Source: Clostridium_AT radicumherbarum
GTDB taxonomy: Bacteria > Bacillota > Clostridia > Clostridiales > Clostridiaceae
Assembly: GCF_045310525.1 (NCBI RefSeq)
Contig: NZ_JBJHZY010000005.1
Span: 62,001 to 126,000, forward strand
Direction: 5' to 3'
DNA: 64,000 nucleotides
Translations under genes and position numbers: made by a program
Shown here: in pieces, positions 51,626 through 61,220 of the stretch
Numbering within the stretch: the first letter of the stretch is position 1
Layout of the letters: every line of letters begins with the position of its first letter
Notes under the pieces: model-generated
Database searches by the model: none
What the model was told of the DNA's origin: nothing
The model's input: only the letters and a program-made list of their open reading frames with translations

Positions 51626-53929
51626 ATGTTTAGCCTAACAAATGCAACTACCTTTGAGATAGTTGCCATATGGTGTGTACTTTTAATTGCATTTTTAGGC
51701 TTGGGGTACGCTTTAATGTTAAGAAGCCAAATTCTTAAACATGACAAGGGCACAACTAAAATGCAAGAGGTGTGGGGAGCAATAAAGCTTGGTGCTGACG
51801 CTTATTTAAAACGTCAGCTAAAGACTATAGTTCCTTTAATAGTTATACTTACCTTTGTTTTATTTTTATCAGTCTACGTAGTTCCACCTTCAGAGGAAGC
51901 TATGACTCGCTTTGCAGGGAAATCAACTGATTCTGTAAAGGTTATAATTGGCTTTGGCCGTGCAATTGCCTTTATTATGGGAGCCTGCTTTTCACTTATG
52001 GTAGGACAGTTTGGTATGAGAATGGCAGTTGAGGGAAACGTTCGTGTTGCCTCTGCTTCCACCAGAAGCTTTGGAGAAGCCCTTAAAATTGCCTATAGAA
52101 CTGGAACTATTACTGGAATGCTTACTGATGGGCTTGGCCTTCTAGGCGGAACTTTAATATTCATGGTGTTTGGCGTATCTGCACCAGACGCTCTTCTTGG
52201 CTTTGGTTTTGGGGGAACACTCCTTGCCCTATTTATGAGAGTAGGCGGAGGTATTTATACAAAAGCTGCTGATGTGGGAGCAGATTTAGTAGGAAAGGTC
52301 GAAGCTGGTATTCCTGAAGATGATGCAAGAAACGCTGCTGTTATAGCAGACCTTGTTGGTGATAACGTAGGCGATTGTGCCGGAATGGCTGCTGATATTT
52401 TTGAATCCTATGAGGTTACTATTGTTTCTGGATTAATTTTAGGTCTATCTCTTATGAAAATAAATAATGGAGATTTAAAATGGATTGTTTTCCCTCTTCT
52501 TGTCAGGGGTATAGGGGTACTTTCTTCTATTATAGGTACCTACTTGGTTAAGGGCTCTAAGGATCTAAAAAACAGCAATGCCATGAGCTCCATAAACAAA
52601 GGCTTTTATATGTCAGCTCTATTTAGTCTTACAGCCTTTGCTTTCTTAGCTCACTTTTACATGCATGAATGGAAAGCTTTCTTCTCTGTTGGAGTAGGTA
52701 TTTTACTTGCCATAATACTAGATGAGGTAACAAAATACTTTACAGATACTCATTATAAGCCAGTAAAAGAAATAGCTTCTTCCTCTGTAACAGGCTCTGC
52801 TACTTTAATTTTAAAAGGTCTTGCTACAGGTTTTGAAAGTGCTGTATGGCAGACTATAGTTATTGCTGTTACAATCCTTAGCTCCATATTAATTTATAAT
52901 GGCATGGGCGTCAGCTACGTACTTTATGGGGTTGCCATGACCGGCATAGGTATGTTGACCCTTACAGGTAACAATGTTGCAATGGATTCCTTTGGGCCAA
53001 TTTCTGATAATGCAAATGGAATAGGTGAATTGGTTGGCCTTGATAAGGATGCTAGAAAGGTTATGGATCATTTAGACGCTACAGGAAACACAACCAAAGC
53101 AATAACTAAAGGTGTAGCTATTGGTTCAGCTGTTATAGCAGCTCTTTCACTATTCGGCTCCTTCCTTACTGATGTAACAAAGATTCAAGCTCAACTTAAT
53201 GTTAATGAGGGGCTAAGGCTTATCTCAACTGGAATTAGAGTTTCAGAACCAAAGGTTTTCATAGGCTTACTAATTGGTGCATGTATACCTTGGCTTTTCT
53301 CTTCACTTGTTATTAATGCCGTAACTCGTGCAGCAGCAATGATAGTTGAAGAAGTTAGAAGGCAGTTTAGGATTCCAGGATTAATGGAAGGAAAAGTTAA
53401 ACCTGATTATCAAAACGCAGTAGATATTTGTACTGTTTCTGCTCAGAGGGAACTTATTGGTCTAGCACTTATAGGAATCCTCTCTCCAATAATTGTAGGT
53501 ATTCTTTTGGGTGTAGAATCCTTAGGAGGCTTCCTTGCAGGGGTAATTGTTTCAGGGCAGTTTCTTGCTGTATTTATGTCAAATACTGGCGGTGCCTGGG
53601 ATAATGCTAAAAAGACCATTGAGGACGGACTTTATGGAGGAAAAGGCTCTGATTGTCATAAAGCAGCAGTTGTAGGAGACACAGTTGGTGATCCACTAAA
53701 GGATACAGCTGGCCCTGCTTTAAATCCTATGATAAAGGTAATGAATTTAGTATCACTATTGGCTGCTCCGGTGCTTGTACAATATAAAGCCTCAGATTTC
53801 GGTATGGTAGCTACTTTATCAATCTGTGCTGTAGTTGTTATTGTTTCAGTTTTATATTCTAAAAGTGGTGGTTTTGGATTTTTAAAGGCTAATAAAGGTG
53901 CTTCAATAAAAGAAACGACAAAGCTTTAA
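51626..53929 (+). CDS. hppA: membrane-bound ion-pumping pyrophosphatase
   Basis: The 767-residue integral membrane protein has about 16 helices. The pyrophosphate site shows DVGADLVGKVEAGIPEDDARNAAVIADLVGDNVGDCAGMAAD (about residue 210), and a later GDTVGDPLKDTAGPALNP. It pumps H+ or Na+ with the energy of PPi hydrolysis. At the K+-dependence site the sequence reads GNTTKA (about residue 487); Lys at this place marks K+-independent members, whereas Ala marks the K+-dependent ones. A K+-independent, probably proton-pumping enzyme is therefore expected. ATG 51626 follows AAAGGAGATG; the 29-codon upstream extension lacks a ribosome site. Confidence 0.93.
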   Translation: MFSLTNATTFEIVAIWCVLLIAFLGLGYALMLRSQILKHDKGTTKMQEVWGAIKLGADAYLKRQLKTIVPLIVILTFVLFLSVYVVPPSEEAMTRFAGKSTDSVKVIIGFGRAIAFIMGACFSLMVGQFGMRMAVEGNVRVASASTRSFGEALKIAYRTGTITGMLTDGLGLLGGTLIFMVFGVSAPDALLGFGFGGTLLALFMRVGGGIYTKAADVGADLVGKVEAGIPEDDARNAAVIADLVGDNVGDCAGMAADIFESYEVTIVSGLILGLSLMKINNGDLKWIVFPLLVRGIGVLSSIIGTYLVKGSKDLKNSNAMSSINKGFYMSALFSLTAFAFLAHFYMHEWKAFFSVGVGILLAIILDEVTKYFTDTHYKPVKEIASSSVTGSATLILKGLATGFESAVWQTIVIAVTILSSILIYNGMGVSYVLYGVAMTGIGMLTLTGNNVAMDSFGPISDNANGIGELVGLDKDARKVMDHLDATGNTTKAITKGVAIGSAVIAALSLFGSFLTDVTKIQAQLNVNEGLRLISTGIRVSEPKVFIGLLIGACIPWLFSSLVINAVTRAAAMIVEEVRRQFRIPGLMEGKVKPDYQNAVDICTVSAQRELIGLALIGILSPIIVGILLGVESLGGFLAGVIVSGQFLAVFMSNTGGAWDNAKKTIEDGLYGGKGSDCHKAAVVGDTVGDPLKDTAGPALNPMIKVMNLVSLLAAPVLVQYKASDFGMVATLSICAVVVIVSVLYSKSGGFGFLKANKGASIKETTKL

Positions 53930-53965
53930 AGAGATTTTAAACTTATCATTTACGGAATAAGATAG

Positions 53966-54007
53966 AAACGCGTAAGGGGCTTAATTAAGTTCCTTACGCG
54001 TTTTCTT
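53966..54007. terminator. bidirectional terminator
   Basis: A perfect 12-bp stem AAACGCGTAAGG (53966-53977) with CCTTACGCGTTT (53992-54003) is followed by TTCTT. It lies between the convergent hppA and msrA genes. Confidence 0.85.
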
Positions 54008-54037
54008 AATATTCAGTGTATTTAGGGGCTAATATTC

Positions 54038-54613
54038 TTACTCTAAATCATTATATATATCGTAATATTCTTCGCCCCAGTATTTTTGTATGAATTCATC
54101 TCTTCCAGAGATTTTTCTGTCTTCCTTATATTCTATGGGACTCTTTTTATAGAAATCTTGATGATATTCCTCTGCTTCGTAGAAGGTACCTGTTGGAAGA
54201 ATTGGAGTTACTATAGGCCCTGGGAACCTTTTGGATTCGTCTATTGTTTTTTTAGATGCTTCTGCCTTTATTCTTTGATTTTCAGTTGTGTAAAAAATGG
54301 CAGTTCTATAGGAAGGTCCTCTATCCTGAAATTGTCCCCCATCGTCAGTTGGATCCACTTGTCTCCAATAGGCTTGAAGAAGCTTATCATAATCTATTAC
54401 CCTAGGATCATAAATTACCCTTATAACTTCATAATGTCCTGAGGCTTGAGATTTAACATCCTTATATGTAGGATTTTCTATATGACCACCTGTATAGCCT
54501 GATTTTACTTCAACAATTCCATCAAGCACATCAAAAGGAGAAACCATACACCAAAAGCAGCCACCTGCAAATATAGCAGTTTCATATTTGTTTTCACTGT
54601 TGTTCTGAACCAT
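54038..54613 (-). CDS. msrA: peptide-methionine (S)-S-oxide reductase
   Basis: The 191-residue protein has the MsrA signature AIFAGGCFWCMVSPFDVLDGIVEVKSGYTGG (catalytic Cys in GCFWC, about residue 18; WC partner). YRTAIFYTTENQR and EEYHQDFYKK are also typical. It reduces methionine S-sulfoxide in proteins with thioredoxin. No MsrB domain is fused. It is a single gene or read with hutD upstream (34 bp apart). Confidence 0.95.
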   Translation of the reverse strand: MVQNNSENKYETAIFAGGCFWCMVSPFDVLDGIVEVKSGYTGGHIENPTYKDVKSQASGHYEVIRVIYDPRVIDYDKLLQAYWRQVDPTDDGGQFQDRGPSYRTAIFYTTENQRIKAEASKKTIDESKRFPGPIVTPILPTGTFYEAEEYHQDFYKKSPIEYKEDRKISGRDEFIQKYWGEEYYDIYNDLE

Positions 54614-54647
54614 TTTTAATCTCCCATCTTAATTTTAATTTTTAATA

Positions 54648-55265
54648 TTAGCAGTAACATATAGTGCTTCTAATCAGCTTTACTTCTTTATTTAAACTAT
54701 TAGTTAAATTTAAGTAAATATCTTTTTCAAAAGGTGCTGCATTTATGCAAATAGAATCACCTTGTAGAAGAACAAACGTTGTACTTTTCTCGGTAAAAAC
54801 TTGAATTTCACCTTCTATTAAATAAAAAACTTCTGTTAAATAATCTGCTTCCTTATTTTCAAGTTTTAATTTTAAATTCTTTCCTGCATCAATAGTTATT
54901 GGCACCAGAATGCCCTTACAGCCCTCAGACATCATAAGATTAAAATCTGTTACCTTTCCATAGCTGTTTGTAACCCAATCACCTTTAAAGCAATCCTGCT
55001 GAAAGCCCTTAAGTAGTACTTTATGATGTCCCTCATGTTCAAGTAAAAGTTCACCTTTCAAAACCAAAATAATCCTTGAAATCCCAGGCAGGCTGGTAAA
55101 GGTTGATTTTTCTGCCTCTACAGTTGCAGAGCTTAATCTCCATTTAAAATTTCTTTCACTATAGGAGGTCTCAGGGGGGAATATTAATAGCTCAGTAGTT
55201 CTTCCCCCTGACCAGTTACTTGTTTTATAATCCTCTTTTTTTAAAATGTTAATATTGTATCCCAT
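54648..55265 (-). CDS. HutD family protein (cupin fold)
   Basis: The 205-residue protein has the HutD pattern: NWSGGRTTELLIFPPETSYSERNFKWRLSSATVEAEKSTFTSLPGISRIILVLKGELLLEHEGHHKVLL in the N-terminal half. HutD is a bicupin whose role is to modulate histidine utilisation, but no hut genes lie here, so the function is open. ATG 55263-55265 follows GGGGGAAGAT; the annotation-style GTG four codons upstream is part of the ribosome site. It starts 23 bp after degV. Confidence 0.85.
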   Translation of the reverse strand: MGYNINILKKEDYKTSNWSGGRTTELLIFPPETSYSERNFKWRLSSATVEAEKSTFTSLPGISRIILVLKGELLLEHEGHHKVLLKGFQQDCFKGDWVTNSYGKVTDFNLMMSEGCKGILVPITIDAGKNLKLKLENKEADYLTEVFYLIEGEIQVFTEKSTTFVLLQGDSICINAAPFEKDIYLNLTNSLNKEVKLIRSTICYC

Positions 55266-55288
55266 ATCTTCCCCCACTTGTACGAAAA

Positions 55289-56185
55289 CTAAATATTCAC
55301 ATCAACAATATGATTTTGTCTATGCTTCCCAACAAAGAATACTGCTAGTGCCCCTGGACCACCATAAGTACCCACTACTGGTCCTACATAGTTTATAATA
55401 ACGTCTTTCACTTTCACTTCTTTCAAAATTGCTTCCTTTAGTTTCTCAGCTTCTAAATAAGCGTCCCCATGGCAAATAGTTACTATTTCTTCTTCAGGGT
55501 TTTCCATCTTAGTAACAACAAATTCAGAAAGCTTTTTAATAGCACTTTTTCTGCCCTTAACTTTAAGAATTGCAATAACCTTTCCCTCATTATTTAGAGT
55601 AAGAATAGGCTTTATATGAAGAACTAAGCCTACCATAGCAGCTACGGTAGAAATCCTACCGCCTCTTTTAAGATGGTTAAGGTCGTCAACGGTTATATAG
55701 GTATTTAAGTTAAATTTAGCAGCCTCCATATAGCTTACTATTTCTTCAAGTCTTACTCCATTTTTCTTCATCTCAATTGCTTTTATAACCATTAATCCTT
55801 GCCCTAGAGAAGCAGTTAATACATCTACTATTACAATTTTTATTCCGATAAACTTGTCTTCTATCATATTTTTAGCAATATTAGCACTATTATAAGTGCC
55901 GCTTAAACCAGAGGATACACAAATGTAAAGAATATCCTTGCCTTGACTTGCTATCTGCTCAAAGGTCCTATAAAAAGCTTCCGGACTAGGCTGAGAGGTT
56001 TTAGGTATCTCTCCTTCCATCATACCTTCATAAAATTCCTTATAGCTCAAACTTTTCCCGAAGTCATCCATATACTCTTTACCTTTAAAGTTACAGGTAA
56101 GGCTAACGTAGGAAATATTATTATTTTCTATATATTCATATGGTAAATCACAACAGGAATCAGTAATTATACTATAATCTTTCAT
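55289..56185 (-). CDS. DegV family fatty acid-binding protein
   Basis: The 298-residue protein has the two-domain EDD fold of DegV. The N-terminal domain shows YSIITDSCCDLPYEYIENNNI and SSGLSGTYNSANIAK; the second domain ends in GTYGGPGALAVFFVGK. In Firmicutes such proteins (FakB) bind a fatty acid and present it to the kinase FakA. No fakA lies in the window. It is part of a close series with hutD and msrA on the reverse strand. Confidence 0.9.
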   Translation of the reverse strand: MKDYSIITDSCCDLPYEYIENNNISYVSLTCNFKGKEYMDDFGKSLSYKEFYEGMMEGEIPKTSQPSPEAFYRTFEQIASQGKDILYICVSSGLSGTYNSANIAKNMIEDKFIGIKIVIVDVLTASLGQGLMVIKAIEMKKNGVRLEEIVSYMEAAKFNLNTYITVDDLNHLKRGGRISTVAAMVGLVLHIKPILTLNNEGKVIAILKVKGRKSAIKKLSEFVVTKMENPEEEIVTICHGDAYLEAEKLKEAILKEVKVKDVIINYVGPVVGTYGGPGALAVFFVGKHRQNHIVDVNI

Positions 56186-56231
56186 AAGTAAATCTCCTCG
56201 TCTTTAATATCCTCTTTTTCTTATATAATTT

Positions 56232-57218
56232 TTAACTTTCCATAGTTCTTTCAGCCCACTTTGAATCTTTTAAAATAGCCCTTCCTACTCCAATAAGCTC
56301 TGCCTTACCTTCAGAAAGAAGACTTTCAGCAGCTGAGGCCTCTGTTATTCCACCTGTTAGAATTACAGGAATAGATACCACTTCTTTAATTGCCTTTGTA
56401 AGAGGTGAAAAATATCCTTGCTCTGAAACCCCTGGTACTATATATCCACAAAATCCCCCTGAAATATCAAGAATGTCAATACTCGCCTTTTCAAATTCTA
56501 CTGCAGCAAGCTTACTATCCTCTATAGTTGCTCCGCCCTCCATATAGTCTGAAGCACCTAATCTTAATAATATAGGAAACTCACTGCCAACTGCCTCACG
56601 AACTGCTTTAATAACTTCAATATGTATTCTTATACGCCCCTTAACATCTCCACCATATTCGTCTGTTCTTTTATTAGTCAGAGGAGAAAAAAATTGATCT
56701 AAAAGATATCCATGTGCAGAATGAATTTCAACAGCGTCAAAGCCTGCTTCTTTAACTCTCCTAGCAGCTTCTTTAAATGAATTAACTATATCTGAAATAT
56801 CTTTCTTAGTAAGCTCTTTTGGCATACTGCCTTGTCTTGGATTCATAACAGCTGAAGGTCCAACCACCTCACAGCCTGTAACTTCTGACTTAGCAGCACT
56901 TCCAGCATGGTTTATCTGCATTACAGCTTTTGATCCGTTGCTGTGAATAACACTTGCTAATTCTTTTAAATTTAGAGCATTTGAATCTTCAGCTATAGAA
57001 AGCTGACCTGCGCTGGCTTTTCCATCTTGGCTTATAAAGCTATGCTCTATAATTATCATTCCAATAAAACCACCCTTAGACTTTTCTTCATAATAATCTA
57101 ATAGAGCCTGGCTCACCTTTCCATCCTCTTTAGACTTAGAAGTAGCCATAGGTGGCATAACTAGCCTATTCTTTAAAGTTAATCTATTTAATTCAAGTGG
57201 TTTAAGTAAATTCTTCAT
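56232..57218 (-). CDS. NADH:flavin oxidoreductase, old yellow enzyme type
   Basis: The 328-residue TIM-barrel FMN protein has the OYE signature PLELNRLTLKNRLVMPPMATSKSKEDGKVSQ, an INHAGSAA motif (catalytic His pair region) and FDAVEIHSAHGYLLDQFFSPLTNKRTDEYGG. It lacks the C-terminal FAD/4Fe-4S domain of 2,4-dienoyl-CoA reductase-type members, so it resembles YqjM. It reduces activated alkenes such as enones; the physiological substrate is unknown. ATG 57216-57218 was chosen (GAAAGAAGGTATTACT before it). Confidence 0.92.
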   Translation of the reverse strand: MKNLLKPLELNRLTLKNRLVMPPMATSKSKEDGKVSQALLDYYEEKSKGGFIGMIIIEHSFISQDGKASAGQLSIAEDSNALNLKELASVIHSNGSKAVMQINHAGSAAKSEVTGCEVVGPSAVMNPRQGSMPKELTKKDISDIVNSFKEAARRVKEAGFDAVEIHSAHGYLLDQFFSPLTNKRTDEYGGDVKGRIRIHIEVIKAVREAVGSEFPILLRLGASDYMEGGATIEDSKLAAVEFEKASIDILDISGGFCGYIVPGVSEQGYFSPLTKAIKEVVSIPVILTGGITEASAAESLLSEGKAELIGVGRAILKDSKWAERTMES

Positions 57219-57411
57219 AGTAATACCTTCTTTCACAAATATTCTGTGTGATTTCAATAATATAGTTATTATACACTTTATTATTTATTGTTATCAACTT
57301 ATGTAAAACAGTAGAATATGATGTTTTTATATTGCCTAAATGGGAAGTGCTGATAATACTTTTGAATTTAGTCTTTCGTTATACCTTCAATAGAATAAAA
57401 TTAATAAAAGG

Positions 57412-57448
57412 AAAAACTACACTCATTATATTAATGAGTGTAGTTTTT
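57412..57448. terminator. terminator of the purine permease gene
   Basis: A perfect 17-bp stem (57412-57428 with 57432-57448, core ACTACACTCATTA) with a 3-nt loop has A runs before and T runs after, so it works in both directions. Confidence 0.9.
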
Positions 57449-57537
57449 TGCTCTGTAAATAATATTAGTCATTTTTAAATGTTTCTTTAGAGAATCTTAA
57501 CTACTTTCCATAAATCACTGGTTCTTTATTAATTTTT

Positions 57538-58875
57538 CTAGATTACAAACATTACTACAAACAATATTGCTATAACATACATTGGCTTTGGTATTTCCTT
57601 ATGCTTTCCTGTAAGTAATTTTATAAGCACATAGGACATGAAGCCAAAGGCTAATCCATCAGTTATGGAGTAAGTTAGAAGGGTAAGTATTAAGGTTAAA
57701 AATACTGGTAAGCCTTCTGTAAAGTCTGAGAAATTAATCTTTGTTATTGGCTCCATCATTAGAAGTCCTAGTAAAATTAAAACTGGTGCTGTTGCAAAGC
57801 CTGGTATTGCAGTTAATATTGGTGAGAAGAAAAGTGATAGTAAGAATAAGGCAGCAATAGTTAATCCAGCAAGACCAGTTCTTCCCCCTTCAGCAATACC
57901 TGCAGCTGATTCAATAAAGGCAACTGGTGTTGATGTTCCAAGACAGGAACCTATGGTTGAACCTATAGCATCTGCAGTTAAAACCTTATCAGCATTTTGT
58001 ACATTACCATTTTCATCAAGATAGCCAGCCTTTGAAGCTAGTCCAATTAACGTACCAACACTATCGAATATATCTATAAAAAGCATTGTAATAATAACTG
58101 GAATAATTCCTATAACCATTGCGCTCTTAAAATCAAATTGTAAAAATACCGGGCTAACTGATGGAGGCATTGAAACTATTCCACTAGGAAGCTTAGCAGC
58201 TCCAAAGATCATACCTAAAACATACACTGAAAGCATTCCTATTATAAAGGAACCTTTAACATTCTTGTAGTATAAAACCGCTATAATAACTACTCCTGCA
58301 AAAGCTAGTAATACAGTAGGACTGGTTATTTTACCAAGACCTACTAAGGTTGCCTGATTTGCTACTATGATACCTGCATCCTGAAGACCAATAAAGGATA
58401 TAAAGAATCCAATTCCAATACTTATTGCATATTTTAAGGTTTGTGGAACACTATCTATAATTGCTTGTCTAACTTTAAAGAAATTTAAAAATAAAAATAT
58501 AAGTCCTTCAATAAATGATGCTGCTAAAGCAGTTTTCCAAGAAAATTTCATTGTAATACAAATTGTGAAAGTAAAAAAGGCATTTAGTCCCATACCTGGG
58601 GCCATTCCGAAAGGATAATTTGCTACTAGAGCCATAATTAAGGTTCCTATAAAGGAAGCAAGTGCTGTAGCAGTAAATACTGCCTTTATTGGCATTCCAG
58701 TGTTGCTTAAAATCTGAGGGTTAACAATTAAAATGTAGGCCATAGTCATGAAGGTTGTTAAACCAGCTAGTATTTCTGTTTTAACAGTTGTGTTGTTTTC
58801 AGAAAGCTTGAACACTTTCTCTAAAATTCCTCGTTTTGTCTTTGGCACTGATGTGTTTAATGCATTCTCTGTCAT
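57538..58875 (-). CDS. pbuG: NCS2 family purine (hypoxanthine/guanine/adenine) permease
   Basis: The 445-residue membrane protein has about 13 helices, with the AzgA/PbuG pattern AGLTTFMTMAYILIVNPQIL, GMAPGMGLNAFFTFTIC (substrate region), and a loop with GTSTPVAFIESAAGIAEGGRTGLA. It takes up hypoxanthine, guanine or adenine with protons. A guanine riboswitch with terminator lies in its leader, so it is shut off when guanine is abundant. ATG 58873-58875 follows AGGAGGATACCC. Confidence 0.95.
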   Translation of the reverse strand: MTENALNTSVPKTKRGILEKVFKLSENNTTVKTEILAGLTTFMTMAYILIVNPQILSNTGMPIKAVFTATALASFIGTLIMALVANYPFGMAPGMGLNAFFTFTICITMKFSWKTALAASFIEGLIFLFLNFFKVRQAIIDSVPQTLKYAISIGIGFFISFIGLQDAGIIVANQATLVGLGKITSPTVLLAFAGVVIIAVLYYKNVKGSFIIGMLSVYVLGMIFGAAKLPSGIVSMPPSVSPVFLQFDFKSAMVIGIIPVIITMLFIDIFDSVGTLIGLASKAGYLDENGNVQNADKVLTADAIGSTIGSCLGTSTPVAFIESAAGIAEGGRTGLAGLTIAALFLLSLFFSPILTAIPGFATAPVLILLGLLMMEPITKINFSDFTEGLPVFLTLILTLLTYSITDGLAFGFMSYVLIKLLTGKHKEIPKPMYVIAILFVVMFVI

Positions 58876-58942
58876 GGGTATCCTCCTAAAGTGATTATTT
58901 TGAATCTGCAATAATTGCAGCCCTTAAATAATTTTAAAAGAA

Positions 58943-58970
58943 AAACTCCCCAGATAAATTAAGGGAGTTT
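58943..58970 (-). terminator. riboswitch-controlled terminator
   Basis: AAACTCCC (58963-58970 as read on the reverse strand) pairs with GGGAGTTT (58943-58950), followed by TTTTTC. It lies between the purine aptamer and the pbuG start. Confidence 0.85.
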
Positions 58971-58998
58971 ATAAATAGGAAATACCTATACCTATAAA

Positions 58999-59072
58999 CA
59001 CCCATAGTCAGACAATTTACGGCAGTCTGGTAGAAACACTTAAACCATATCTCTAAGCATATACGGGGGTAC
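58999..59072 (-). ncRNA. guanine-class purine riboswitch aptamer
   Basis: On the reverse strand, P1 pairs CCCGTA/TATGGG. P2 has the loop GATATGG on stem CTTAGA/TTTAAG. The conserved junction is TTTCTACC, P3 is CCAGAC/GTCTG with loop TGCCGTAAATT, and the 3' junction is GACT. The C in GACTATG specifies guanine or hypoxanthine. The 5' junction reads TATATGC instead of the usual TATAATC. It lies upstream of a terminator and pbuG. Confidence 0.9.
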
Positions 59073-59123
59073 GTTTTTATTCCAAATTATTTAATTGTTC
59101 GGCATTTTTCAACCGATAGCATA

Positions 59124-59152
59124 ATAATACACTATATTTTTACACAAATCAA
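59124..59152 (-). promoter_or_regulatory. promoter of the pbuG riboswitch transcript
   Basis: TTGATT (59147-59152) and TATTAT (59124-59129) are spaced by 17 bp, about 50 bp before the aptamer. Confidence 0.65.
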
Positions 59153-59224
59153 GCATTTTTTAATATTTTACGAACTTTAAAAAATATTTGTATATAATCA
59201 TTCGGTAAATGTTTACATTGTTTA

Positions 59225-60466
59225 TTAATACTTTAATAAGGTAATAATAAATTCTGCCCCTTTTCCCATTTCGCTTCTAACCTCTATTAAACCATTATGT
59301 GCTTCAATTATTGATTTAGCTAAGGCCAGCCCTATTCCAATTGAATCACTTTTCTTAGAGCCTTTTACCTTATAAAACCTCTTAAATATATTCGGTAAAT
59401 CCTTTTCTTTTATTCCTTCTCCATTATCTTTAATTATTATTCGTCTATATACAGGATTTTCACATATTTCTATTCTAATTTCACCGCCGCTAGGTGTATG
59501 TTCTATAGCATTTTTAATTATATTGTTAAATGCCTCTACAAGCCACAGCCTGTCATGTTGAAACATCACTTCTTGAGTTTCATGGAAACTAATATTTATG
59601 TTTTCTTTTTTAGCCCTATCTTCAAAAGTTTCTATGGATTCCAATAAGCTTTCATTTAAGCTTATATTTTCTTTAGAAAACTCTATTGCATTAGCGTCAA
59701 GTCTTGCAAGTTTTAGTAATTGTTTAATAAGCCAGTTCATTTTATCCAGCTCATTTTTATCATTTAATAAAAAAGTTTTTCTTTGCTCCACTGTTAGTTC
59801 CTTGGTGAGCATTATATCATTATATAGAATCATAGAAGATAAAGGGGTTTTCAGCTGATGGGATATATCAGAAAGTAAATCCACTAAGAATTGTTTTTCT
59901 TTTTTAAGTTCATTAATATTATTTCTAATTACCTGCCTCATTGAGTTAAAAGCTATGGATAGCTTTGATAGATCTCCTTCCTTGTCTTCACTTATGAATG
60001 TATCATATTCTCCTTCTACCACCCTCTTAGCTGCTGAGGTTAATTTTCTTACTTTATCGTAGAAAAAACCATATTGAAAATAATTAAATATAAATAATGT
60101 AATTGCTAAACATAAAAAAATAACCACCATGTAATAATTGTTTCGAGTTAGAGTTTCCTTCATATAGGGAAAAAAACTATAACCTGTTTCCCCATCTAAA
60201 CCATATTGGGCTAATAGGTTCTTCCCCTCTAAAGCTTCTTCCTTTGATATTTCCTTGGTAATAATGGGCATAACCTCTTTTTCAAGGCTGGGATCTTTAT
60301 CTATAACTTTTACAGCTATTGCACCAATACTATTTACATAGCTGTTCTTTAAGCTGTCATAATTAAGCTTTTGTATTAGCATTGAAGTAAATAAAAATAA
60401 GCTTATTATTGCTAGTAAAACTGTAGAGCTTATCTTTAATTCTGGATTGTTAAAATATGTTTTCAC
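59225..60466 (-). CDS. sensor histidine kinase
   Basis: The 413-residue protein has two membrane helices (about 11-31 and 110-130) enclosing an 80-residue outside sensor, then a HAMP-like linker (KVRKLTSAAKRVVEGEYDTF). The H-box is LSDISHQLKTPLSSM, followed by N-box NNIIKNAIEHTPSGG, G1 IKDNGEGIKEKDL and G2 SIGIGLALAKSI. It is paired with the response regulator upstream (overlap ATGA, 60463-60466). An ABC transporter of the FtsX/MacB type is encoded just upstream, so the system may respond to the compound that the transporter handles. Confidence 0.93.
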   Translation of the reverse strand: MKTYFNNPELKISSTVLLAIISLFLFTSMLIQKLNYDSLKNSYVNSIGAIAVKVIDKDPSLEKEVMPIITKEISKEEALEGKNLLAQYGLDGETGYSFFPYMKETLTRNNYYMVVIFLCLAITLFIFNYFQYGFFYDKVRKLTSAAKRVVEGEYDTFISEDKEGDLSKLSIAFNSMRQVIRNNINELKKEKQFLVDLLSDISHQLKTPLSSMILYNDIMLTKELTVEQRKTFLLNDKNELDKMNWLIKQLLKLARLDANAIEFSKENISLNESLLESIETFEDRAKKENINISFHETQEVMFQHDRLWLVEAFNNIIKNAIEHTPSGGEIRIEICENPVYRRIIIKDNGEGIKEKDLPNIFKRFYKVKGSKKSDSIGIGLALAKSIIEAHNGLIEVRSEMGKGAEFIITLLKY

Positions 60467-61158
60467 CTTGCATTAACCTCCATTGCCCACATATAGCCAA
60501 GTCCCCTTTGAGTTAGGATGTATTTAGGTTCTTTATCATTATCTTCTATTTTTTTCCTTATTCTTTTAATATAGACAGATAGGGTATTTTCATCAAAAAA
60601 TGCCTCTTCCCCTTCTGTAAGCTTATTTAGTATCTCATTTCTCTTCATAAGAGTCTGAGGCTTACTCATAAAAATTAAAAGGAGCTTATATTCCTGAGAT
60701 GTAAGCATAATGTTTTTATTCCCTTTTTTAACAGCTGCAGTTCCAGTATCAAGAGTAATATCTCCGCTTATCAACTTAACTGCCACCTCTGCAGCCTTAA
60801 AATTCCTTCTAAGCAGTACCTTAATTCTAGATAATAATTCTCTTACTCTAAAGGGCTTTGTAATATAATCATCACCGCCTATTTCTAGTCCTAGAACCAC
60901 ATTGACTTCCTCATCAAGTGCAGTTAAAAATATTATTGGAACCTCACTTTTATCTCTTATATACTTACATAAATCATATCCATTGCCATCAGGTAGATTG
61001 ACATCCAATATAATTAAATCAAGTTTTTCTGTTTCAAATAGTTCTATAGCCCCTCTATAAGATGAAGTTCTGGATACATCATACCCTTCATCCTTTAATG
61101 TAAATTCTATACCCGCTGCTAGAGCCTCATCATCCTCTACTAAAAGTAATCTGCTCAT
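60463..61158 (-). CDS. OmpR-family response regulator
   Basis: The 231-residue protein has a receiver domain with acid pocket EDD (residues 8-10), phospho-acceptor Asp52 in LIILDVNLPDGNGYDL, and KPF (about residue 100). A winged helix follows with ENTLSVYIKRIRKKIEDNDKEPKYILTQRGLGYMW. It partners the histidine kinase downstream. The gap to the ABC permease gene is 104 bp and holds a terminator, so the pair may have its own promoter as well. Confidence 0.95.
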   Translation of the reverse strand: MSRLLLVEDDEALAAGIEFTLKDEGYDVSRTSSYRGAIELFETEKLDLIILDVNLPDGNGYDLCKYIRDKSEVPIIFLTALDEEVNVVLGLEIGGDDYITKPFRVRELLSRIKVLLRRNFKAAEVAVKLISGDITLDTGTAAVKKGNKNIMLTSQEYKLLLIFMSKPQTLMKRNEILNKLTEGEEAFFDENTLSVYIKRIRKKIEDNDKEPKYILTQRGLGYMWAMEVNAR

Positions 61159-61220
61159 AATCTTACCCCTTTTTATCCTTTATATTTTTAATAATACACA
61201 ATTAACGCACTAAATTAAAT

